Of a stretch of 5,203 bases of DNA, positions 1 to 5,184 are shown piece after piece (position 1 is the stretch's first letter; every line of letters starts with the position of its first letter). The DNA lies in contig DAOM01000304.1 of assembly GCA_002501855.1 (NCBI GenBank), forward strand, positions 1 to 5,203, read 5' to 3'. The notes beneath the pieces were generated by a model. The model was not told where the DNA came from. It did no database searches and worked only from the letters and a program-made list of their open reading frames with translations. The position numbers were made by a program, and so were the translations under genes. Source of the stretch: Candidatus Nitrosopolaris nunavutensis (GTDB lineage Archaea > Thermoproteota > Nitrososphaeria > Nitrososphaerales > Nitrososphaeraceae).

Positions 1-514
1 GCAGCGAGTCCTCCAACGAACGAAGTGGTAGTAGAAATGCTCCCAGTTTTTTCGATCACAAATATAACTTAGATCTGAATGATTTAAGGTTTTTTCCAGA
101 TTATTCCATACTCAAGAAAAGTACTACTTAAATTTTTATGATGGTTAAGACCGCTATCTTAAGAATGAGATGCTTAAGGGTACTTTCGCTTCTTTAGGAA
201 TATAACCTCATCGTTCACTATGCCAGAATTCTTGGTTTTGTGTTTTCAGAGCTGATGGTATTTTATGGAAGGTCAAGGAGGAAAAAAAACAGTCCTATGA
301 TGAGGGAAACAGTTTACGATACATCAATGAAAACTCCGTAAAAAATTATCGGTCATTATTTTACCTATTAGGTATGACTGCATGATGAGAAGAATTCTTT
401 TGGCTATAACAGTATCTTGTAATAACTTCATTTGAACCTAATGCTCGGGATATTTTACAAGTTACTTTTGAGGAGTCTTACAAACTGTGCCGCATTAGGT
501 TTATTTTGAATCCG
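1..514. other. Left-edge region without a secure gene
   Basis: No gene can be supported here with confidence. One + frame is unusually open. It runs from the window edge to a TAA at 129-131 (42 codons, ending FFPDYSILKKSTT), continues through 19-20 codons from ATG 138 to a TAG at 195-197, then through 47 codons from 198 to a TAA at 339-341 (including FSELMVFYGRSRRKKN). The first piece could be the 3' end of a gene cut by the contig end; the rest could be its decayed continuation or a small ORF starting at GTG 240 or ATG 255. I recognise no family. On the minus strand, T-runs at 340-345 and 282-289 could end the transcript of the secreted-protein gene at 515-925, but they lie 170 or more bases past its stop. 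Confidence 0.3.
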
Positions 515-925
515 TCATGAAGTTGCATTCTTAGACATCGTGGAAGGAGAAGTCGCATTGCCTTTCATCCCCATCATCATGCTTTTCACCCCCATCATCA
601 TACTCTTAATTTCTTGTTCATGCATCTTTATCCCTTGAGCTGTCAAATTTAGCTCCATCATCGTCGCTTTCGTATTACCAGTCTTTAGATCCATTATAGC
701 TTCCATCAAGTGCATCTTAGCGTTCTGAAGAGATGTTCCGAATGTCATATTACCCCCGGGCATCGTCATATTTTTTCCACCAGTACTACTAGTTTGATTA
801 CCTGGCAGAGTCAAAGCTGATGCTAGTGGAGAAGAAAATGTTATCGCTGTCGTTAACATACTAAGTGTCAATACGGCTGCCATGAATCCCGTAGTGACTA
901 TTGCAAACTTTGGATTTTTGTGCAT
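515..925 (-). CDS. Met-rich secreted protein of unknown function
   Basis: This is a small exported protein; its function is not known. I place the start at the ATG at 925 (136 aa). The frame also has an ATG at 946, which would add seven residues, but a TATA box lies at 949-956, directly against that codon and about 27 bases before ATG 925. That spacing fits a leaderless transcript starting at 925. The protein opens with a short basic stretch (MHKNPK), then a hydrophobic segment of about 25 residues and a likely signal peptidase site after the ASA near residue 38. The mature part has 17 Met in about 99 residues, a helical His/Met/Glu-rich middle (KMHLMEAIMDL), and a tandem KSMMMGV/KSMMMGM repeat near residues 107-121. 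Six N-x-S/T sequons suggest N-glycosylation outside the cell. Clustered Met and His could bind copper, which would suit an ammonia oxidiser, but this is inference only. Coding is well supported by the long frame and signal peptide. Confidence 0.8.
   Translation of the reverse strand: MHKNPKFAIVTTGFMAAVLTLSMLTTAITFSSPLASALTLPGNQTSSTGGKNMTMPGGNMTFGTSLQNAKMHLMEAIMDLKTGNTKATMMELNLTAQGIKMHEQEIKSMMMGVKSMMMGMKGNATSPSTMSKNATS
566..607 (-). repeat. Two-copy 21-bp tandem repeat in the Met-rich gene
   Basis: Two adjacent 21-base units, 566-586 and 587-607, match at 18 of 21 positions. They encode two copies of a seven-residue unit, Lys-Ser-Met-Met-Met-Gly-Val/Met. The unit keeps the reading frame, so copy-number change would lengthen or shorten the Met-rich tail without disrupting the protein. 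Confidence 0.75.
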
Positions 926-948
926 TAGTGACTTAGTTGAGAACATAT

Positions 949-956
949 TATATAAA
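949..956 (-). promoter_or_regulatory. TATA box for the Met-rich secreted protein
   Basis: The minus strand reads TTTATATA here, a good archaeal box A. Its centre is about 27 bases upstream of ATG 925 but only about 6 bases from ATG 946. Archaeal transcription usually starts about 25 bases downstream of the box, so it predicts a leaderless mRNA starting at 925. No Shine-Dalgarno sequence is visible before either ATG. Confidence 0.6.
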
Positions 957-975
957 GACCATATCTCCGAAAGTC

Positions 976-982
976 AAAAAAA
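976..982 (-). terminator. T7 run, probable terminator of the gene at 1074-1697
   Basis: On the minus strand this is seven consecutive T, about 92 bases past the TAA of the secreted-protein gene and about 20 bases before the TATA box of the next gene. Archaeal RNA polymerase commonly terminates at oligo-T without a hairpin, so a stop here would separate the two transcripts. The placement is suggestive but not proven. Confidence 0.4.
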
Positions 983-1073
983 TGTTCCAAGACCTCTTTA
1001 TTTTGATCTGCGTCTCCGTGCTATTACGCCGCCGACCGCCAATAATTGCTGGTCATTATTATGAAACTTTGTA

Positions 1074-1697
1074 TTACGATGCCATTTGAGTTCCTATTAT
1101 TTCCACAAATCTATTGTCTTTGCTAAAGTCAATAGATAATATTCTTGCATTCAAGTTGTTTGCTACCTCCTTGTAATCCACTCCCTTGCCATCTATCTTT
1201 ATTAGATATTTTGTGTCAGCATTTGAAGCTCCTTTGGAGTCTATCAGGTTTCTAGGTAATTCAGTAGTAAAGTTCCCCCCATTTGGACCAGGATTAAGGA
1301 CTAGTACCAACGTACTTCTATCCTTATCTGCCAACATTCCAACTAGTTTGCCGCCTGTGATAGTATATTTAATTGGGAACGTTTTTCCGTTGAATGTGAG
1401 AACATACAGATTAGTGAACCCTGTTCTATTGTAATTAGCACCAGAGGTAGTGGCGCTGCTACTGTTGCTGACAACAGGCTGGGCTCCAGGAGTTGTGTTG
1501 CGGCCAGGAGAGATCATTATAATTGTCTTATTGCCTGCAGGTGTTATAGTTGTTTTACCCGAGGTCCCTCCAGCACCAGATACCGTAGAGTTCTGTGCAT
1601 TCAGTGGCTGAATAATCGCTGTGGACACAAGAAGAAGTAGCACTAGTGATATAGCCATCACAAGTTTTCGGAATACGTTTGCTTGGACTTTCTGCAT
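1074..1697 (-). CDS. Secreted protein with thaumarchaeal beta-rich C-terminal domain
   Basis: The 207-aa product begins with a signal peptide: basic residues at 3-11, a hydrophobic core at about 12-29, and a likely cleavage after LNA at residue 34. Residues 35-95 form a low-complexity Ser/Thr/Gly/Asn linker. Residues 97-203 form a compact domain of alternating strands with landmarks FPIKYTITGGK, a Leu/Val-rich strand, TELPRNLID, YLIKIDGKGVDY and a closing VEIIGT. I recognise this pattern from many exported thaumarchaeal proteins, several of which end in a PEFG sorting motif. This one ends at GTQMAS with no such motif and no C-terminal membrane helix, so it is probably released or held by other contacts. 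Six N-x-S/T sequons lie mostly in the linker. The biochemical role is unknown; a surface or matrix role is inferred. Its own TATA box and the T-run behind it suggest a single-gene transcript. Confidence 0.85.
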   Translation of the reverse strand: MQKVQANVFRKLVMAISLVLLLLVSTAIIQPLNAQNSTVSGAGGTSGKTTITPAGNKTIIMISPGRNTTPGAQPVVSNSSSATTSGANYNRTGFTNLYVLTFNGKTFPIKYTITGGKLVGMLADKDRSTLVLVLNPGPNGGNFTTELPRNLIDSKGASNADTKYLIKIDGKGVDYKEVANNLNARILSIDFSKDNRFVEIIGTQMAS

Positions 1698-1719
1698 GCA
1701 TTTGAAAGGATTACAAGCC

Positions 1720-1726
1720 TTTTAAA
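1720..1726 (-). promoter_or_regulatory. TATA box for the secreted protein at 1074-1697
   Basis: The minus strand reads TTTAAAA, centred 26 bases upstream of the ATG at 1697, which is the spacing for a leaderless start. A second candidate, CTTTATAA at 1729-1736, would give a leader of roughly 9 bases. There is no Shine-Dalgarno motif, so I favour the nearer box. Confidence 0.5.
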
Positions 1727-1812
1727 GGTTATAAAGCATCTACAATTCTGAGTGAGCGTGTGGAAGAGAGGTAGAATTAAAAGATTTATTGCTAGTTAGT
1801 ACTTGCGACTAC

Positions 1813-1817
1813 AAAAA
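1813..1817 (-). terminator. T5 run downstream of the TRAM gene
   Basis: Five consecutive T on the minus strand lie about 29 bases past the TAA of the TRAM gene. This is a short archaeal-type termination candidate with no hairpin. Such runs are common by chance in AT-rich DNA, so it is only a weak call. Confidence 0.25.
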
Positions 1818-1845
1818 GGTATGTGGATATCAATAACGAGAGTAA

Positions 1846-2097
1846 TTAAACAACTGTTGCTATACCAAATCTACTTCCTACTTGAGTAACCCTGACCTTA
1901 ACCTTCTGTCCAACTTTTGCATTCTTGACAAACACAACAAATCCTTCCACCCTAGCAATCCCGTCACCTTGTCTACTGATTTCCGTAACGTCTACTTCAT
2001 ATTCCTTACCTTCTTCGACTGGTTTTGCAGCTGTAGACCCTCTGTCAAAGCTTCTATTACCACCGCCACCATAACCGCTATTTCTACCGTAACTCAT
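1846..2097 (-). CDS. TRAM-domain small protein, probable RNA chaperone
   Basis: The 83-aa product is a stand-alone TRAM domain, a small beta-barrel RNA-binding fold of the OB type. Residues 1-22 are a flexible Gly/Arg/Ser tail with a run of Gly. Residues 24-83 are the domain: PVEEGKEYEVDV opens the first strand, followed by ISRQGDGIARVEGFVVFV, the hallmark loop and strand, then NAKVGQKVKVRVTQV and a final RFGIATVV. Single TRAM proteins are abundant in archaea. In methanogens they have been shown to act as RNA chaperones, with a cold-response role, in place of bacterial cold-shock proteins. That role is transferred by family, not shown here. The Gly/Arg tail probably adds non-specific RNA contacts. 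The length is normal for the family and the domain looks intact. A TATA box at 2123-2130 supports the start at 2097. Confidence 0.92.
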   Translation of the reverse strand: MSYGRNSGYGGGGNRSFDRGSTAAKPVEEGKEYEVDVTEISRQGDGIARVEGFVVFVKNAKVGQKVKVRVTQVGSRFGIATVV

Positions 2098-2122
2098 CTG
2101 TAATGTAAGTGATTCTCGTCCT

Positions 2123-2130
2123 AATATAAA
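2123..2130 (-). promoter_or_regulatory. TATA box for the TRAM gene
   Basis: The minus strand reads TTTATATT, centred about 29 bases upstream of the ATG at 2097. Transcription would begin within about five bases of the start codon, giving a leaderless or nearly leaderless mRNA. No Shine-Dalgarno motif lies before the ATG. Confidence 0.55.
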
Positions 2131-3053
2131 TGAGCTATATCGGTGAGGATGAATGTTTTAGCCTTGACTGCATAGTTCGACTTGAATTGGTCTTCTGTCG
2201 AAAGATACCATAATTCGCGCATGATGATGTTGGAGTAAGCACCAGACCATCCATAAAGACATCTTGTATTTCCCCCACAGAAGACTGAAATTGGATCTGC
2301 TGAAATACTTGCAACAGCAAAACGAAAAGAAAAAACGACCAAGAGGTTTTAACAAAAAGAATGGGAGAAAGGAAGTAGGATGACATAGATGTTTGCGTCT
2401 GGCTGGAATATGCCGATAGTGAAGTATGCCATACTAGTTGTTTGGTATACATAGCATTAAAGCAATACATGGGATAGCACATCAACAACTAGCGGTCTAG
2501 GTTCCATATTCAACCATGTCGAATATTGCACAACAGGTCATTCAGTTATGCATTATAATAAAGAACAGACATTTCGTAAACATAACCAAGCGATACATCT
2601 CAGGAAGAATTCAGTGATACCTATCATTTTCTGATTTTCTACAACTATCCGGGGAGAGAAGAATATATTCCTGTGTCATATTATTGAACTTCTTTGCGAG
2701 TCCAACAGATTTGGATAATTCAGATACAAATTGAATTAGTCCTTATGGTGCTAAGTCTTGGATTGATCTCTCTTTTCATTGCTATGATATATTCAGATAT
2801 TGTCTATCCACTTTCTTTAGATAGCCTATTTCAGTCTCGCAAAATTAATTAGCAGAACTTGGCAGGAGTAAAACCTTCAATTATTAAAGCAATCTTTCTA
2901 TCTAATTCTAAATCTTTTTTTCTTTATTTGTTATTGTTTTTGCTGCTAATATTTCTGCTACTTGCTTGTTTGAACGTACCATAAAATGACATCTAAAGCC
3001 GTGGTAATAGTACTTTCTAACAGACAATATTAGGTCGTTATGTTATTTTGTAC
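2131..3053. other. Long gap with possible decayed or small genes
   Basis: No secure gene is present. The minus strand has a 117-codon open frame at 2135-2488, but its product is a Ser/Gln/Thr/Cys-rich mix with no recognisable domain, which is typical of chance frames. The + strand has several short protein-like stretches: 32 codons at 2379-2474 (DDIDVCVWLEYADSEVCHTS and onward), 33 codons from ATG 2516 to TGA 2615 (MSNIAQQVIQLC), an overlapping frame at 2586-2684 containing YNYPGREEYIPVSYY, and in that same frame 52 codons from TTG 2694 to TAG 2850 with one predicted membrane helix (LVLMVLSLGLISLFIAMIY). Stops and frame changes separate them. They could be a decayed + strand membrane protein or chance, since T-rich DNA translates to hydrophobic residues. 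T7 at 2915-2921 could end a + transcript. I find no tRNA, rRNA or long repeat. Confidence 0.35.
2908..3027 (-). CDS. Possible 39-aa basic small protein downstream of the peptidase
   Basis: A short frame opens at TTG 3027, 26 bases after the stop of the M3 peptidase gene, and ends at TAG 2908-2910. Its 39-residue product starts with an aromatic, basic segment (SVRKYYYHGFRCHFMVR) and continues into a plausible helix (SNKQVAEILAAKTITNKEKK). An ATG at 2982 would give only 24 residues. I recognise no family. The close same-strand spacing to the peptidase would allow co-transcription. The residue mix looks more like a real basic protein than a random translation, but the frame is short, the start is a weak codon, and the last third overlaps an A-rich stretch that yields Lys by composition alone. 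Confidence 0.3.
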   Translation of the reverse strand: MSVRKYYYHGFRCHFMVRSNKQVAEILAAKTITNKEKKI

Positions 3054-4538
3054 TTACACTGGTTCCGTGACCTCTTTCATATAAGTTGTACTATCAAGTT
3101 TTGAGAATATTGATAAATCTATGTTTGCGCCTGGCTTCATTATTTCGCTAAGATTTTTGCCTGACTCTCTTTCTGTCCACCATTTATCTCCAAATCTATT
3201 TTGCATATAAATATCTAGTTCAGCTGCCCTTACTGCTGCTAGTAAGTAGCTGGGCACATACATTATTGCTTCCGGAAGAATGTGATGCAATAACCAATAT
3301 TCTCCTGGTATCTCGAATCCAACATATTCTTTGATCAGCGCAGAATATACATTGCTTGCCTCATCTACTGATAAGTTTTTGTTCCAGTAATCTAATTTCA
3401 TTAATGAATTTGCCGTGTAAAATGTAACAAAAAATAATTCCATAAACTTATTTCTTGATGCTATTTCGCTGACGATATCATCAATATTTCCTTTATTTGA
3501 CGGAAGCAATGATCGTATGTAGTTGGGATTTTTTGTCAATCTTTCAAGAAAGATAGAAAATATCTCCGCTATGCCCATTGGAATTCTGTATTTATTCCAA
3601 TATTCGTTGTTTGCGTCTATCGAACTTGCGTGCATGGCATGGCCAAATTCATGGAAACATCCTTGAAGATCAAAATAGGGGCTTTCCTCCTTATAGAGGA
3701 TACGAATATCGTTTGGTATCTGTACAAAGAAGCAGATTGGTGATGGATATTTATTTTTCCTGCTTTCAGTGTCAAATACGATTTTAGCTAAATCGAATTG
3801 CATGAAGGCTAGTATCTTTCTCACTTCAATAAGAGGATTTATTGACGAAAAATTGGTTTCTAGGCTAGAATACACTTTGTTTCTGAAGAAATAAAAGTCG
3901 TCATAATACTCTGGTTCTCTGCCAAGCATCTTTTTACTAATATCTGTCAATGCATCTCTGAATGGTTTCTTGGCCCTATTCCCGATGGATTTTATAAACT
4001 CAATCAGTTGATTGTATGATACATTTTCATTTTCTAGATAGCTAGAAAGTGGAGATATCTTATCACTATCCTTAGCATCTTTAACGATTTGATGTTCTCG
4101 GTAAACTCGTTTTATTGAGGAGAACCTGCTTTCAACAATAGGTGATATATATTTAGTTTTTGCAATAAATTCATCAAACACTTCTTTCCTATTTAATTGA
4201 TTTTTTTCAAGGCTATTGAATTGCCGCCAAGTACTCCAGTTGACAAAAGAATCTTTGAATTTGTGTTTTGTGGAGACGATTTTCGTATTTCTTGTATTAT
4301 GTAATTCTAGTTCAAGCTTCTTGTTTTTAGAATAAGCTGTATCTTCTATTGCGCCAAGAAGTAGAGCTCTTGGATCAGAAAAAAAGTCAATGAAGATCTT
4401 TGAATTATATAATTTGATTTCTGCTAGCTGTTCTATTAATTTTTCACTGTAATCAAAGCCAGCATACTGCTTATATTGCTCATCTGTCTCTCCAATATAG
4501 ATACGCTCATCTAACTCACACCATTGTTTAAGGTTCAA
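3054..4538 (-). CDS. M3-family zinc oligopeptidase (oligoendopeptidase-like)
   Basis: The 494-aa product is a metallopeptidase of family M3 (thimet oligopeptidase / oligoendopeptidase F), which cleaves short peptides in the cytoplasm; there is no signal peptide. The zinc site is complete: HEFGH at 296-300 supplies His296, Glu297 and His300, and Glu325 in MGIAEIFS is the third ligand, 25 residues after His300 as in thimet oligopeptidase. His418/His419 and Tyr427/Tyr431 in the segment LLHH...MYVPSYLL are placed like the family's substrate-binding and transition-state residues. The C-terminal RAAELDIYMQNRFGDKWW segment is also typical. The mostly helical N-terminal part is shorter than in many relatives, which are often 550-680 aa. 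The start is TTG at 4538: a TGA lies three codons upstream, and the first internal Met is at residue 204, within the helical domain. A TATA-like element at 4564-4571 fits this start. The gene appears intact and functional; the exact substrate is unknown. Confidence 0.88.
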   Translation of the reverse strand: MNLKQWCELDERIYIGETDEQYKQYAGFDYSEKLIEQLAEIKLYNSKIFIDFFSDPRALLLGAIEDTAYSKNKKLELELHNTRNTKIVSTKHKFKDSFVNWSTWRQFNSLEKNQLNRKEVFDEFIAKTKYISPIVESRFSSIKRVYREHQIVKDAKDSDKISPLSSYLENENVSYNQLIEFIKSIGNRAKKPFRDALTDISKKMLGREPEYYDDFYFFRNKVYSSLETNFSSINPLIEVRKILAFMQFDLAKIVFDTESRKNKYPSPICFFVQIPNDIRILYKEESPYFDLQGCFHEFGHAMHASSIDANNEYWNKYRIPMGIAEIFSIFLERLTKNPNYIRSLLPSNKGNIDDIVSEIASRNKFMELFFVTFYTANSLMKLDYWNKNLSVDEASNVYSALIKEYVGFEIPGEYWLLHHILPEAIMYVPSYLLAAVRAAELDIYMQNRFGDKWWTERESGKNLSEIMKPGANIDLSIFSKLDSTTYMKEVTEPV

Positions 4539-4563
4539 TCTTAATCATGAGATGTATCTTGAT

Positions 4564-4571
4564 TATTTTAA
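4564..4571 (-). promoter_or_regulatory. TATA-like element before the M3 peptidase
   Basis: The minus strand reads TTAAAATA, centred about 29 bases upstream of TTG 4538, which supports a near-leaderless transcript starting there. It overlaps the terminal TAA of the DUF72 remnant, so the peptidase promoter would sit at the edge of that broken gene. The match to the archaeal consensus is only moderate. Confidence 0.35.
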
Positions 4572-4760
4572 GATTCATTTAATGTCCCTTTGGTCATATT
4601 GAAATTTAATTTCTCATAAAAGGTAAAATCCATTTCCGCTGTATTAAAGAATTCAGAATAATATCTAAGTCTTTTGGTGTCCATGTTAGAATATGATACT
4701 CCAGTCTATCACAGTATCAGGATAATTCTAGCCTGAACAACCTAGCGGGAATTCCCCCAT
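4568..4760 (-). pseudogene. DUF72-family gene remnant, N-terminal part only
   Basis: Two short frames on the minus strand together read like the first quarter of a DUF72 protein (PF01904, a TIM-barrel family of unknown function, usually about 240-300 aa). The first begins at ATG 4760 and reads MGEFPLGCSG, then a TAG at 4728-4730 exactly where the family has Trp in its GCSGW motif, then NYPDTVIDW. After a one-base frame change near 4700 the second reads GVSYSNMDTKRLRYYSEFF and NTAEMDFTFYEK, matching the family's YYs-x-F-NT-x-E-x-D-x-TFY signature, and ends soon after MTKGT at TAA 4568-4570. The remaining roughly 200 residues are absent. A nonsense codon, a frameshift and a 3' truncation in about 60 codons point to a dead gene. 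Recognition is from motifs alone. A sequencing error could explain one lesion but not all three. Confidence 0.6.
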
Positions 4761-4781
4761 GTCTCTTTCGTTCACCTTTCG

Positions 4782-5084
4782 TCAACCTTTTGGCAGACTT
4801 ATTTCACTGACAGATGTTAGGCTACTACTTTTCCCTTTACCTTCTTTAATTTCTTTAGACAGCTTTACAAGTTGTTTATAGTGGTGGAATATTATGGACA
4901 TCAAAATCGGCTGTATCCTTACAGGTTTGGTAGTATAAGACGACGCGGAATTATACATATGAGCTACCGAAAACATTTGATCAAATATTTTTCTATCAGA
5001 TTTGTCTAATGAGTTCCGAAATGATTTCCATTCCTTTTCTTCTACCACAGTAGCTATTCGAAAAGATGGAATCGTCCTACCCAA
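4782..5084 (-). CDS. Conserved small protein of unknown function (GRTIPSFR type)
   Basis: The 100-aa soluble product starts (M)GRTIPSFRIATVVEEKEW, continues through a charged helix with FRNSLDKSDRKIFDQMF and a middle segment VAHMYNSASSY, then PVRIQPILMSIIFHHYKQL, and ends in a Lys/Glu/Ser-rich tail. I recognise the GRTIPS opening and the ILMS-x-x-FHHYK-x-L segment as conserved in small thaumarchaeal proteins of unknown function. No catalytic or metal motif is evident apart from the His-His pair, and no function should be assumed. The start is TTG at 5084: relatives begin at MGRTIPS, a TGA lies four codons upstream, and the next in-frame ATG is at residue 41, after the conserved opening. No clear TATA box sits at the expected distance. 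The DUF72 remnant begins 21 bases after its stop, on the same strand. Confidence 0.75.
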   Translation of the reverse strand: MGRTIPSFRIATVVEEKEWKSFRNSLDKSDRKIFDQMFSVAHMYNSASSYTTKPVRIQPILMSIIFHHYKQLVKLSKEIKEGKGKSSSLTSVSEISLPKG

Positions 5085-5184
5085 ATAGCGAAATCACTTA
5101 GTTGTTCTTGTTCTTGATATCGCATAGGTAACAAATGTTATTGGATACCGTTGTTGTCGTGCTCCTTTTTGATTATTATTATTC

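Noticed and set aside
1..113. Minus-strand open stretch of 37 codons running off the left edge
   Set aside because: It contains no ATG, GTG or TTG start after the upstream stop, and the + strand frame in the same place is at least as plausible.
882..1064. + strand 60-codon frame antisense to the start of the Met-rich gene
   Set aside because: It is a shadow of the signal-peptide coding region plus its promoter, and the product shows no domain.
1186..1434. + strand 82-codon frame antisense to the second secreted protein
   Set aside because: It lies wholly inside a well-supported gene on the other strand.
1882..2103. + strand 73-codon frame antisense to the TRAM gene
   Set aside because: The opposite strand encodes a clear TRAM domain, so this is a shadow frame.
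2170..2182. GTTCGA resembling a tRNA T-loop
   Set aside because: The flanking bases do not pair to form a T-stem and no anticodon arm or acceptor stem can be drawn around it.
2121..2342. 73-codon minus-strand frame starting at TTG
   Set aside because: It overlaps the TRAM promoter, has no recognisable domain, and competes with two other open frames in the same place.
2135..2488. 117-codon minus-strand frame with a hydrophobic middle
   Set aside because: The product is rich in Ser, Gln, Thr and Cys with no recognisable domain and no promoter at the right distance. Two other minus frames are open over much of the same stretch, which suggests chance openness.
3578..3787. + strand 69-codon frame antisense to the peptidase zinc site
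   Set aside because: It is opposite the conserved HEFGH region of the M3 gene and has no domain of its own.
5094..5184. Minus-strand open stretch from the right edge to a TGA at 5094-5096, possibly the end of an upstream gene
   Set aside because: Only about 29 codons are open, beginning with a run of Asn from a low-complexity repeat, and its outer boundary is adapter sequence. This is too little to call a gene.
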